Assembly: GCA_022842725.1 (NCBI GenBank)
Contig: JALHOZ010000008.1
Span: 1-64,000, forward strand
Source of the DNA: Saprospiraceae bacterium
Lineage (GTDB): Bacteria > Bacteroidota > Bacteroidia > Chitinophagales > Saprospiraceae
Direction of reading: 5' to 3'
DNA length: 64,000 nt
Under the pieces are notes generated by a model, which ran no database searches, was not told where the DNA came from, and saw only the letters and a program-made list of their open reading frames with translations. Every line of letters starts with the position of its first letter. Within the stretch, counting starts at the first letter, position 1. The translations under genes and the position numbers were made by a program. Of this stretch, positions 53,066-61,325 are shown in pieces.

Positions 53066-54982
53066 ATGTCAAAATACATCAGATATACTTTATTATTTTT
53101 ATGGTTTTTTGCCGGAGGATTTTTGATTTCCGGCAGTGCTCAGGTGTGGGCTGATACCACCATTTTGACCGAAGAAGTGGTCATCACCGATCAGAATATC
53201 CGCACAAAACATACCGGAACTATTGTCGGGACATGGTCGGTTGATACCTTGACAAGTCGCAATATCAACAACATTGCAGAATTATTAGGTGTTGAAACCG
53301 GAGTGTATGTTAAAAACTATGGTCCCGGATCATTGGCTACTTCTGCCGTCAGAGGCGGTAGTGCAGGTCATACCTTGGTCCTTTGGAATGGATTGCCGGT
53401 TCAAAGCCCGATGCTTGGTTTACTTGATTTGTCTCTATTGCCGACTTCTTCTGTAGAAACAGTTGAATTTGTGGCCGGAAGCAATGCTGCCATGTGGGGT
53501 TCAGGTGCCATCGGAGGTTTGGTGAGTCTCAAAAACGAACCTGATTTCAGGCTAAGAACCAAAGTTTCCGCAAGAGTTCAGTCTGGAAGTTTTGGACATT
53601 TTTTGTATGAAAATAAGATCAGTCTGGGGAATAAAAAATGGCAAAGTGTCAGCAGGTATGCTGATCAAAAAGCGGAAAATGATTTTTTATACCCTTTGGC
53701 CCCTGGATTGCCTCTGAGGCGTCAAACCAATGCCGCTTACCGGCAACAGTCATTTTTACAGGATTTTTATTGGAATATAACAAAAAAACAAAGGTTGACG
53801 CTGCATTATTGGTTTCAAAAAGCCAACCGACAGATTCCGCCTACCAATGTTCAGTCAAAAAGTGGAGCAGAACAGGCAGACCTGTCGCACCGGATCATGT
53901 TTGATTATAAAATTTTTACAAAGCGCGGTTTTTGGTTGTTCAAAAGTGGTTTTTTTTCAGAAAAACTAAACTATGAAGACCCTATAAATTTGGAAAAAGC
54001 GGAAAATGAATTTTTTATCCTTTTGAATGAATTTTCCGGCCAATGGTCATGGCAAAACAAACATTTTTTACAATTAGGTACTACCCACAGCCATACTAAA
54101 GCCCGGGCAAACGGTTACAGATCCGTGGTTCCGGAAGAAAACCGCTTATCATTTTTTGCCTCATGGAAGATGTTGGTAAAAGAATGGACATTTCAGACAG
54201 GATTGAGACAGGAATGGATCGGTCAACAAAAGGCGCCTTTTTTACCATCGTGGGCCGCAGAATATCAGGTACAAAAAAATGGACATTTTTTTGCAAAAAT
54301 CAACCGTAATTATCGTTTCCCGACACTCAATGACCGGTTTTGGCGACCGGGAGGCAACCCGGATCTCTTGCCGGAGTCCGGATGGAGTGGGGAAGTCGGG
54401 TCTGTTTATGAATTTCGGTTTGACCGTTTAAAAATCAGAACAACCATGGCGTGGTATTACAGAAATATTAACCAATGGATACTGTGGAGCATTCAGGAAG
54501 GGGCATTTTTCTTTTCTGCCAATAACATCACCAGAGTGGTCAGCAGAGGTTGGGAACCAAGGATGATAATGGAATATAAAAAAAAATCAATGGTTTGGTC
54601 TGCATCAATGGGATATGATTACATCCGGTCTACCAATCAGGTTGCGGTTAAAAATCCCAAAATTGAAGCCGGTAGCCAATTGATATATACACCTGTTCAT
54701 CAGGGTTTTATAAACTTACAGACCAGCCATAAATATTTCAGTTTTATGTATCAACATCGTTTTACCGGAGCGTCACAAGGGATAAATGAACGAATACCTT
54801 CTTTTTTTGTCGGCAATGTACATTTGGCTTATTATCTCAATCAAAAACGATGGACAGGGTCATTGTTTTTACACATCAATAATGTGTGGAATAAAAATTA
54901 CGTCATTGTTGAGAGGAGGCCGATGCCGGGTATTCATTTCCAGGGAGGGTTTTCGTTTCAGTTTTTACAAAAACAACCATAA
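53066..54982 (+). CDS. btuB: BtuB-like TonB-dependent vitamin B12 receptor
   Basis: This outer-membrane transporter of about 638 aa has a signal peptide (MSKYIRYTLLFLWFFAGGF, cleavage near SGSAQ). It has a TonB-box-like TILTEEVVITD. The plug domain is at about 40-150 (NIAELLGVETGVYVKNYGPG, SAVRGGSAGHTLVLWNGLPV, MWGSGAIGGLVSLKN). A 22-strand barrel follows, ending GIHFQGGFSFQFLQK. There is no carboxypeptidase-like N-terminal domain, in keeping with BtuB. The cobalamin riboswitch in the 5' leader is the main evidence for the substrate. The ATG at 53066 is preferred to an upstream TTG. It is cotranscribed with the DUF4465 gene 30 bases later. Confidence 0.92.
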   Translation: MSKYIRYTLLFLWFFAGGFLISGSAQVWADTTILTEEVVITDQNIRTKHTGTIVGTWSVDTLTSRNINNIAELLGVETGVYVKNYGPGSLATSAVRGGSAGHTLVLWNGLPVQSPMLGLLDLSLLPTSSVETVEFVAGSNAAMWGSGAIGGLVSLKNEPDFRLRTKVSARVQSGSFGHFLYENKISLGNKKWQSVSRYADQKAENDFLYPLAPGLPLRRQTNAAYRQQSFLQDFYWNITKKQRLTLHYWFQKANRQIPPTNVQSKSGAEQADLSHRIMFDYKIFTKRGFWLFKSGFFSEKLNYEDPINLEKAENEFFILLNEFSGQWSWQNKHFLQLGTTHSHTKARANGYRSVVPEENRLSFFASWKMLVKEWTFQTGLRQEWIGQQKAPFLPSWAAEYQVQKNGHFFAKINRNYRFPTLNDRFWRPGGNPDLLPESGWSGEVGSVYEFRFDRLKIRTTMAWYYRNINQWILWSIQEGAFFFSANNITRVVSRGWEPRMIMEYKKKSMVWSASMGYDYIRSTNQVAVKNPKIEAGSQLIYTPVHQGFINLQTSHKYFSFMYQHRFTGASQGINERIPSFFVGNVHLAYYLNQKRWTGSLFLHINNVWNKNYVIVERRPMPGIHFQGGFSFQFLQKQP

Positions 54983-55012
54983 AAAATAAAACACATTATA
55001 AATATTTTTAAT

Positions 55013-55966
55013 ATGAAGTGCTTTTTTACTTTCTTTTTAGTTTTGAATGTAGGAATTATTCATGCCCAGGTCACGTGGAACTTTGAAGAGTTTAATCTTC
55101 CGGAAAACACTTATCTGAATGATGCAGGAAATGAAGGAGGGTTTACGAATGGGTTGGTTTTTTTGCCAAATTATTATGACAGTGAATTTTTTTACTGGAC
55201 AGGGTGGGCTGTTTCTAATGTCACCGATAAGACCACGCCCGGGTTTGGTAATCAGTACAGTGCTATAACGGGCAGCGGTTACAACGGTTCGAAACACTAT
55301 GTGGTCAATTCTGCATTTGGTAATAATAATATGGTTTTGCGTAATGAGGCAGCCGGCAAACCAATCAGTGGTATGTACATTACCAATTCTACCTATGCAT
55401 ATCTGAGTATGAAAGATGGAGATGGTTTTGCTAAAAAATTCGGGGGTGTGTCCGGAAATGATCCTGATTATTTCCTGGTGACAATTAAGGCCTATTCAGA
55501 AGGGAATATCAAAAGTGACAGTGTCAATTTTTATCTGGCAGATTATCGCTTTTCGGACAATAATCAGGACTACATTGTAAACACATGGGAATGGGTGGAT
55601 CTGAGTTCTTTAGGCAATGTGGATAGTTTGTCTTTTGCACTTTCTTCTTCGGATACAGGACAGTTTGGCATGAATACGCCGGCCTACTTTTGTGCCGATT
55701 ATATGGTCACTTCAGGCACAGTAAATAATAATGATATTGATGTACCGAAAGTGTTGGTTTTTCCTAATCCGGCACGTGATTATATAAACATAAACCTTCA
55801 AAATGGTGAGGGACCGGGTTTTTATCAAGTATTAGATGGTGCAGGAAATATTTTGATGACTAAAGAAATTCGCTATGTAACTGACAAAATATATTTGGAT
55901 AATCTGCAAAACGGTCAATATTTTATTCAAATGGAAAAAACATTAATTCCTTTTGTTAAATTTTAA
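55013..55966 (+). CDS. DUF4465 surface protein with T9SS sorting domain
   Basis: This 317-aa protein has a signal peptide to about residue 18 (IIHAQ). The beta-sandwich domain at about 20-235 has the DUF4465 pattern: GWAVSNVTDKTTPGFGNQYSA, NGSKHYVV, YLSMKDGDGFAKKFGG, FYLADYRF. The end (VLVFPNPARDYININ to FVKF) is a type A sorting domain, so it should be exported by the type IX system to the surface. DUF4465-type proteins next to B12 receptors in Bacteroidota are reported as B12-binding surface partners (BtuH-like, from recollection). The riboswitch-controlled operon here supports that role. Confidence 0.88.
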   Translation: MKCFFTFFLVLNVGIIHAQVTWNFEEFNLPENTYLNDAGNEGGFTNGLVFLPNYYDSEFFYWTGWAVSNVTDKTTPGFGNQYSAITGSGYNGSKHYVVNSAFGNNNMVLRNEAAGKPISGMYITNSTYAYLSMKDGDGFAKKFGGVSGNDPDYFLVTIKAYSEGNIKSDSVNFYLADYRFSDNNQDYIVNTWEWVDLSSLGNVDSLSFALSSSDTGQFGMNTPAYFCADYMVTSGTVNNNDIDVPKVLVFPNPARDYININLQNGEGPGFYQVLDGAGNILMTKEIRYVTDKIYLDNLQNGQYFIQMEKTLIPFVKF

Positions 55967-56003
55967 AAGCATCAATATTTTGGTGGTTTTCCACAGTATG
56001 GTA

Positions 56004-56036
56004 CAAAAAAAAAGCACCGGAATTTCCGGTGCTTTA
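56004..56036. terminator. Bidirectional terminator between the B12 unit and tRNA-His
   Basis: AAAGCACCGGAA and TTCCGGTGCTTT form a strong stem at 56011-56035, with a run of nine A on the left that acts as a T-run for the - strand. It lies immediately beyond the tRNA 3' end and 45 bases after the DUF4465 gene. Confidence 0.9.
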
Positions 56037-56038
56037 TG

Positions 56039-56113
56039 GGAGACTAATGGGACTCGAACCCACGGCCCTCGGTACCACAAACCGATGCTCTAACCAACTG
56101 AGCTATAATCTCC
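56039..56113 (-). tRNA. tRNA-His (GTG)
   Basis: The cloverleaf folds fully. The acceptor stem GAGATTA pairs with TAGTCTC, with an extra encoded G-1 facing C73, the histidine identity pair. The D arm is GCTC/GAGC. The anticodon stem TCGGT/ACCGA holds loop TTGTGGT with anticodon GTG. The T arm has GTTCGAGTC. CCA is not encoded. A terminator hairpin follows directly on the 3' side. Confidence 0.97.
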
Positions 56114-56266
56114 GTCAATGATTTTTTAAAATCGAATGCAAAAATAATATTTTCCCCTGAATTCAAATTACTTTTTTGGAAAAAGTTTTTTAATTTTGTT
56201 TTCAGGGGAAAATGAAATGGTTTGTTTACAATGCCTGATATATTATGGAAATACACCCATTGTCAT

Positions 56267-57667
56267 CTAGTCATTGGCTACTTTTTCCAAGGCATTGACG
56301 AAAGCAGCCGATCTGAGGCTTCTCATCTTTGGTTGGTTTTTCCAATAAACTTCCATGATATTTTCGTAGGCGTTGACCATGGTTTCTTCCAAACCTGATC
56401 TTACCAGATCTACTTCATCTGCTCCTTTGGTCAGAATGGCTTTTTCACGTTCATCGATGGTTTTTCCGGTGAGTTTTTCGACCAGACTGACAAGGTTGCT
56501 GTATGTGTTTTGGTTGAATCTTTTGTCAATTCTTCCGAAACGCATGTGAGAAAGATTTTTTAACCATTCAAAATAAGAAACGGTTACACCACCGGCGTTG
56601 ATAAACATATCCGGGATGATCACAATATTGTTGTCCAACAATACTTCTTCTGCGTTGGCAGTTATAGGACCATTGGCAGCTTCACCGATAACTTTTGCTT
56701 TTACTCTGTGCGCATTGTCGATGGTGATGACAGATTCCAAAGCAGACGGAAGCAGGATATCACACTCGATAGCCACCCAATCTCCTCTGTCAGGCAGGGT
56801 TGTTGATCCCGGGAATCCCAAAATGGTGCCATTTTGTTTTCTGAATTCAAGAGCCTCTTTCATACTGATACCATCTGCTTTGTAGATCGTACCTTCAATT
56901 TCTGAAAGACCTATGATTTTGACACCACCTTCTTCTTCTGAAATCAAACCGGCATAAGAACCCACGTTACCCATACCCTGGATGACCATAGTTTTTCCGG
57001 CGATACCCATGGTTGAACCGATTTTTTCAACCATTCTTTTATCTTTGAAAAACTCTCTCAATGCATAATATACACCACGACCTGTTGCTTCTGTTCTTCC
57101 ATGGATACCGTTTTGTTTGACCGGTTTACCCGTTACGCAACCGGCAGCATCAATTTCACCGCCTTTGAAGGTCTGATAGGTATCAAGAATCCACGCCATT
57201 TCTCTTTCTCCTGTTCCGTAATCCGGAGCAGGTACATCTATAGATGGTCCGATAAAGTTTTTGCGGATCAACTCAACGGTATATCTTCGGGTGATTCTTT
57301 CAAGTTCTTCTTCCGTATATGAACGGGGACTAACTTTGACACCACCTTTTGCACCACCGAAAGGAACGTCTACGATAGCACATTTATAGGTCATCAAAGC
57401 TGCAAGTGCCATTACTTCTTCCTGATCTACCAGGTGAGAAAAACGGATCCCTCCTTTGGTCGGCAGTCTGTGGTGACTATGTTGCACTCTGTACGCCTCA
57501 ATTACTTCATAGTTTTCTCCAATTTTGACGGGAAAACGCATTTGATAAACGGCATTACATACTTTGATTTGTTCCAATAATCCGGGATGGATATCGGTGT
57601 AGCTCGCCGCAATGTCAAAATTGCGTTGAACACTTTCATAAAATTTTGCTTGTTTACTACTGCTCAT
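56267..57667 (-). CDS. gdhA: Glutamate dehydrogenase (Glu/Leu/Phe/Val family)
   Basis: This 466-aa cytoplasmic enzyme interconverts glutamate and 2-oxoglutarate plus ammonia. The N-terminal domain has the substrate site HRLPTKGGIRFS and the catalytic lysine in ALMTYKCAIVDVPFGGAKGGV, with DVPAPDYGTGEREMAW. The Rossmann domain has VIQGMGNVGSYAG, the NAD(P) motif. Near the end are EAANGPITANA and INAGGVTVSYFEWLKN. Substrate specificity within the family is not provable from sequence alone, but the catalytic pattern fits GDH. Its start overlaps the CcmD-like gene by 11 bases, placing it at the end of the haem-export operon. Confidence 0.94.
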   Translation of the reverse strand: MSSSKQAKFYESVQRNFDIAASYTDIHPGLLEQIKVCNAVYQMRFPVKIGENYEVIEAYRVQHSHHRLPTKGGIRFSHLVDQEEVMALAALMTYKCAIVDVPFGGAKGGVKVSPRSYTEEELERITRRYTVELIRKNFIGPSIDVPAPDYGTGEREMAWILDTYQTFKGGEIDAAGCVTGKPVKQNGIHGRTEATGRGVYYALREFFKDKRMVEKIGSTMGIAGKTMVIQGMGNVGSYAGLISEEEGGVKIIGLSEIEGTIYKADGISMKEALEFRKQNGTILGFPGSTTLPDRGDWVAIECDILLPSALESVITIDNAHRVKAKVIGEAANGPITANAEEVLLDNNIVIIPDMFINAGGVTVSYFEWLKNLSHMRFGRIDKRFNQNTYSNLVSLVEKLTGKTIDEREKAILTKGADEVDLVRSGLEETMVNAYENIMEVYWKNQPKMRSLRSAAFVNALEKVAND

Positions 57668-57884
57668 TTTTAATATGATTTTCTAATTTAGTAAGTTTGT
57701 TGTCTAAACGAATTAAATATATGGCGAGGCCAATAAATATAATGGCGATTACAACCACGACTGTATAAATTTTTCCCGTGCTTCTCAGGAAATCCATAGC
57801 CTGCGCCTGAACGGTCACAGGTATCAACAACATAATCCATGTGAGATTCAACAATAAATTGTACAAAAATGATTTGAATTTCAT
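57657..57884 (-). CDS. ccmD: CcmD-like small membrane protein
   Basis: This 75-aa protein has a leader-like hydrophobic segment (LYNLLLNLTWIMLLIPVTVQAQ). A second segment follows, MDFLRSTGKIYTVVVVIAIIFIGLAIY, then a short basic helix with LIRLDNKLTKLE. This is the Bacteroidota CcmD pattern. CcmD helps haem loading and release by the CcmABC complex during cytochrome c maturation. It lies 4 bases after the ccmC-like gene and overlaps the glutamate dehydrogenase start. Confidence 0.85.
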   Translation of the reverse strand: MKFKSFLYNLLLNLTWIMLLIPVTVQAQAMDFLRSTGKIYTVVVVIAIIFIGLAIYLIRLDNKLTKLENHIKNEQ

Positions 57885-57888
57885 GATA

Positions 57889-58950
57889 TCAGGATTTTTT
57901 TAAATAAAAATGATCTTTGACCCGTTCAAAGCGGATAGTCAATTCTGCGATCCACTTTCCGATAAGGAACAAAGCCAGGATAGACGGATAAAAAAACATC
58001 CGTAATGTATGATCGAGATCTTCTCCTCCGAGGGCAGGGTTGCCTCCATTTCCCGGATGAAGACTATCTGTCATTCTTGGGATTACAAAAACCAGGGGAA
58101 TCAATGCGATAAAAGCAAAAATATTGTAAATCGCTGCCAGTCTCGCTCTTTTGTCCTGGTCGTAATTCATACCTCTCAATATTATATAAGCCAGATATAT
58201 CAATAGTGCAATGGCTGTCATATTGAGTTTGACATCATTGGTCCAAAAGGTATTCCATGTGAATTTTGCCCAAACCGAACCGGTTAATATTCCGAATATT
58301 CCATACAAAACAGCGATGTTTGTATAAGCTGAGGCCTTTCTGTCAAATTCGTAGTCTGATGTTGACAAATACCGTATGGAATAAACCACACCAAAAATCA
58401 ACAATAAAAACATGGCAAACCACAAAGCCACATGAAAAAAGGTATTCCTTATGGTTTCATTTAAGATGCTTCTGTATGGAAACTGAATGCCCTGATGATC
58501 GTTAAATTGGCCTAATTCGTGTTTTGTCCATGGTATTGCATCAAAAGAAAGTGTATCGGTTGATGAAGACAAAAACAAAGCATTGGGATGTACAAAAGCT
58601 CCGTCGGTTTCATTGTCTATAATCAGATGCAAAGGAAAAACCTCTGTGGCATTGGGCAGAGTCTGAGGCAAAATAAATCTGAATGTCACCTCATTATTAT
58701 TTTCTGACTGCCAGTTCAATGCTTTAATCGCGTGAACAGAATCCAGTTTTAACCAGGCCCGGCCATTACGTACAGATGCAAAATGAGTATTGTATCCGGT
58801 AGCTTTCAGTTCGATGGTATCTCCGGTTTTGGCCGATGAAGGGTTAATAGATGTAATCCCCGGACGCAGGGGAATCGTCATTCCTCCCCACAATACATAG
58901 AGAAAGAGGATTATCCCGGAAAGTTTCCACCACATTCCTTTTTGTATCAT
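57889..58950 (-). CDS. ccmC: CcmC-like haem handling protein with periplasmic TIG-like insert
   Basis: This membrane protein of about 353 aa takes part in cytochrome c maturation. The first membrane segment (about 6-26) is followed by a soluble insert of about 130 residues that starts ITSINPSSAKTGDTIELKATGYN, an IPT/TIG-like beta-sandwich pattern. The remaining five segments carry the haem-binding core: SVWAKFTWNTFWTNDVKL (Trp-rich WWD-type motif) and histidines at HVALWF and in the TDSLHPGNGGNP loop. E. coli CcmC has no such insert. The ATG at 58950 gives a 13-base gap from ccmB; the longer frame would overlap it. Confidence 0.9.
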   Translation of the reverse strand: MIQKGMWWKLSGIILFLYVLWGGMTIPLRPGITSINPSSAKTGDTIELKATGYNTHFASVRNGRAWLKLDSVHAIKALNWQSENNNEVTFRFILPQTLPNATEVFPLHLIIDNETDGAFVHPNALFLSSSTDTLSFDAIPWTKHELGQFNDHQGIQFPYRSILNETIRNTFFHVALWFAMFLLLIFGVVYSIRYLSTSDYEFDRKASAYTNIAVLYGIFGILTGSVWAKFTWNTFWTNDVKLNMTAIALLIYLAYIILRGMNYDQDKRARLAAIYNIFAFIALIPLVFVIPRMTDSLHPGNGGNPALGGEDLDHTLRMFFYPSILALFLIGKWIAELTIRFERVKDHFYLKKS

Positions 58951-58963
58951 ATATGTTTTGATT

Positions 58964-59614
58964 TTATGATCGCCATAAGAAAGGAAATAAAACAATAACG
59001 GTACCGAGCATTATGGCGTCAATTCCGGCCAACATCCAAACGTCCTGATCTACAGAAGTATCTGATATCAAACGCAGACTCACGGCTGTTATTTTTAATA
59101 ACAACATCATTATGGGTAATATCAGGGGAATCGATAAGACAGACATCAGGGTGCTTCCCGATTGTTCAGAATTGGCAATCAAAGAAACAAATGTCAGTAT
59201 AATAGCAATTCCTGTAAGACCAAGGGAAGAACCCATAAAAAACAAAGCCGGATCTTTGACCGGAAAGCCAAGAAACAAGGACATAAATATCAAAATGGAT
59301 ATAAAAAGTAACCCCAGGAATAAAATATTGTAAATCAGTTTGGCAGTTATCAGTTCTAATGGATCGAAAAGGCAATAATAATATAAATAGGTTTCTTTTT
59401 TTTCCTGAACAAAACTTTTAACAATAGCGTTCAACCCGGCAAATAAAGTTATAATCCACAACATGATCGACCACTCAAGTCCGGAGACCTGATTAAATAC
59501 TTTATAAACCAGAAAGACGATGGTTGCTGAGAATAAAAATATTCCTCCTAATGCATATTTTTGTCTGAATTCAACGACAAGTTCTTTGAGAAATATTTCA
59601 GATATTCGATTCAC
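58964..59614 (-). CDS. ccmB: Haem exporter protein CcmB
   Basis: This 216-aa permease subunit with six membrane segments belongs to the CcmAB ABC complex that drives release of holo-CcmE in cytochrome c maturation. It begins with a GTG start (MNRISEIFLKELVVEFRQKYALGG, the conserved cytoplasmic N-terminus). It has the ETYLYYYCLFDPLELITAKLIYN segment, equivalent to the conserved family loop, and ALFFMGSSLGLTGIAI. A TACCTTTG element lies 22 bases upstream. ccmA is not visible nearby. It is first in an operon ccmB-ccmC-ccmD-gdhA. Confidence 0.93.
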   Translation of the reverse strand: MNRISEIFLKELVVEFRQKYALGGIFLFSATIVFLVYKVFNQVSGLEWSIMLWIITLFAGLNAIVKSFVQEKKETYLYYYCLFDPLELITAKLIYNILFLGLLFISILIFMSLFLGFPVKDPALFFMGSSLGLTGIAIILTFVSLIANSEQSGSTLMSVLSIPLILPIMMLLLKITAVSLRLISDTSVDQDVWMLAGIDAIMLGTVIVLFPFLWRS

Positions 59615-59636
59615 CGGAGGGCTTTAATTACCGGCT

Positions 59637-59644
59637 CAAAGGTA
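59637..59644 (-). promoter_or_regulatory. -7 element (TACCTTTG) of the ccmBCD-gdhA operon
   Basis: CAAAGGTA on the + strand, 22 bases upstream of the ccmB GTG start. No -33 TTG seen. Confidence 0.55.
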
Positions 59645-59860
59645 CAATATTTTTTATGGTGAAAAAACATTATGTATAAATAAATTTAACATGTACTTCC
59701 TGTCAAAATGACGTTAAGTTTTCGGTTTTTTATCAATCTTTATCATTAAATACAGCATTTCTGAACAAATCCGGAGCTTACATCAAACAAAATACCTGTC
59801 TGCTTTCGTGATTCAGGAATGTAAAGTGAAGGTCTTCTGTTCGTTTAGAACATTCCCAAG
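59645..59860. other. 216-bp intergenic region
   Basis: This AT-rich stretch lies between the ccmB promoter and the end of the putative anti-sigma gene. No gene, palindrome or RNA structure was recognised. Confidence 0.4.
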
Positions 59861-60265
59861 CTACATTTGGTGTTTATAACGCAGATACCAGTCATCCATC
59901 TTCCTGCTGATGAGCCAGGTATGTAATAATACGAAGATTGCGGTAATTACGATACTAACAACAAATATTCTGCTTTCAAATATGGAAAAATAATCGTGTA
60001 ACATTTCTGTTTCAAAAGAAATAACAAAAGGTAGCTTGTATTCTGAATCAGTAAGCAGGACCGTTACCAATAGTAAAGACACAATACCCCCGATTAACAA
60101 CCATCCGTTGCGAGATATCAGGGCCTCATTTTTGATACGTACAGGGGCAACTTCTGTTTGTGTCTCAATTTTTGACATAACCGAGTGAAGAAAATCCTTT
60201 CCCGGTTTTTCAAGGCCAGCTTTTTTAATAGACATTCGTACAATTTTATCTGCTTCCCGGTCCAT
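59861..60265 (-). CDS. Membrane protein partner of the ECF sigma factor (putative anti-sigma)
   Basis: This 134-aa protein has a cytosolic N-terminal half of about 50 residues (MDREADKIVRMSIKKAGLEKPGKDFLHSVM) and two membrane segments at about 53-72 and 98-118, ending in a basic tail. It starts one base after the sigma gene stop, so the two are translationally linked. The layout fits an anti-sigma or sigma-associated membrane protein, but no zinc-binding HxxxCxxC motif is present. The regulatory role is an inference from position. Confidence 0.8.
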   Translation of the reverse strand: MDREADKIVRMSIKKAGLEKPGKDFLHSVMSKIETQTEVAPVRIKNEALISRNGWLLIGGIVSLLLVTVLLTDSEYKLPFVISFETEMLHDYFSIFESRIFVVSIVITAIFVLLHTWLISRKMDDWYLRYKHQM

Positions 60266-60266
60266 G

Positions 60267-60839
60267 TTAGTTGGTTTGTATAATTGATGTAAACAACGAA
60301 TATTGATCTTTTAAAACTTCATAAAGTTTTTGTCGGCTTCGGAATAATTTTGTTTTGACATTGGTTTCGGTCATATCTGTGATGGTTGCAATATCTTTGA
60401 TGGACATTTCATCATAATAATACAACGTAACCATGACTCTTTCGGTTTCAGATAATGTCAATAAAGCTTGCTGAACGATTTTTTTTTCTTCATCAGATTC
60501 AAGATTTTGGTTCTGGTCGTAAAATCCTGCGGTCAGACCTTCTTCCAGATTGACCATGGAGATTTTATTTTTTTTCGACCGGAGCCGGTTGATGGATTCA
60601 TTGCAGGTAATCCTGTAGATCCACGTTTTAAAGTTTGATTTTTGTTGAAAACCTGACAGCGAATGAAAAACTTTTACAAAAACATCCTGAGCTACTTCTT
60701 CGGCTTCTTCATGATGGTTTAATACTCTGACAGCCAGTGTAAAAACCATATCCTGGTATTTACGTACAAGATGTTCAAAAGCAGCGGTGTTCCCTGCTAA
60801 TACTTGTGTTATAAAAAGTTGATCTTCTGAAGTAACCAT
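60267..60839 (-). CDS. ECF-type RNA polymerase sigma factor
   Basis: This 190-aa sigma-70 family factor has region 2 (about 20-90: LVRKYQDMVFTLAVRVLNHHEEAEEVAQDVFVKVF, then SNFKTWIYRITCNESINRLR) and region 4 (about 125-180: LLTLSETERVMVTLYYYDEMSIKDIATITDMTETNVKTKLFRSR). Regions 1 and 3 are absent, as expected for ECF factors. It controls an unknown regulon, probably in response to an envelope signal through the adjacent membrane protein. A TATCTTTG element lies about 85 bases upstream. A small membrane protein gene is transcribed divergently. Confidence 0.96.
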   Translation of the reverse strand: MVTSEDQLFITQVLAGNTAAFEHLVRKYQDMVFTLAVRVLNHHEEAEEVAQDVFVKVFHSLSGFQQKSNFKTWIYRITCNESINRLRSKKNKISMVNLEEGLTAGFYDQNQNLESDEEKKIVQQALLTLSETERVMVTLYYYDEMSIKDIATITDMTETNVKTKLFRSRQKLYEVLKDQYSLFTSIIQTN

Positions 60840-60923
60840 ATTTTTTTAGACAAACAATATGTGGAAACGGTTACAAAAAAGAAAAATTTATTTTTTGTGT
60901 AACCAAAACGAAGAAGTACTTGT

Positions 60924-60931
60924 CAAAGATA
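60924..60931 (-). promoter_or_regulatory. -7 element (TATCTTTG) for the sigma factor
   Basis: CAAAGATA on the + strand, 84 bases upstream of the sigma ATG, within the short divergent region. The half-site match is of moderate value. Confidence 0.4.
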
Positions 60932-60964
60932 CAAATAGTTTTTAAACATCATAATTATATTAAA

Positions 60965-61306
60965 ATGGAAGCAGTTTTGGTTTTTATCAGTTTGTTTTTA
61001 GTGATATTCGGTATATCCTATTTATATTTTTCAACAAGGCACAAGGAAAGACTCGCTCTTATTGAAAAAGGAGTGGACGCAGGAATATTTATCAGTCCTA
61101 AAGCACCACGTGCAGCACCTGTCTGGAAAATCCTGACCCTCAATCTGGCCCTGGTTATGATGGGAGTAGGTTTGGGAATTATCATTGGAGGCTTTTTGGC
61201 AGAACTTACCGTAATCGGAGATGCAGCCTATCCGGCATCAATCTTCATGGTCAGTGGTTTAGGCTTGTTGATCGGTCATTTTCAAACAAAAAAACTGGAC
61301 AATTAA
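60965..61306 (+). CDS. DUF6249-like small membrane protein
   Basis: This protein of about 113 aa starts at ATG 60965 (MEAVLVFISLFLVIFGISYLYF). It has an N-terminal membrane segment and a conserved cytosolic linker TRHKERLALIEKGVDAGIF. Two more membrane segments follow (LTLNLALVMMGVGLGIIIGGF and ASIFMVSGLGLLIGHF). The RxERLALIEKG pattern marks the DUF6249 group, often found beside ECF sigma genes in Bacteroidota. It is divergent from the sigma factor and may be part of its regulon. The longer frame from 60920 is rejected because it begins with TTG in the promoter area. Confidence 0.88.
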   Translation: MEAVLVFISLFLVIFGISYLYFSTRHKERLALIEKGVDAGIFISPKAPRAAPVWKILTLNLALVMMGVGLGIIIGGFLAELTVIGDAAYPASIFMVSGLGLLIGHFQTKKLDN

Positions 61307-61325
61307 TTTGTCCGGTTTTTTTGTT
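61288..61325. terminator. Bidirectional terminator between convergent genes
   Basis: AAAACTGGACAA (61291-61302) pairs with TTGTCCGGTTTT (61309-61320), with an A-run before and a T-run after. It overlaps the last codons of the DUF6249-like gene and serves the phosphorylase gene on the other strand. Confidence 0.92.

Noticed and set aside
56044-56256. 70-aa frame containing AQLVRASVCGTEGRGFESH
   Set aside because: It is a translation through tRNA-His, a common annotation artefact.
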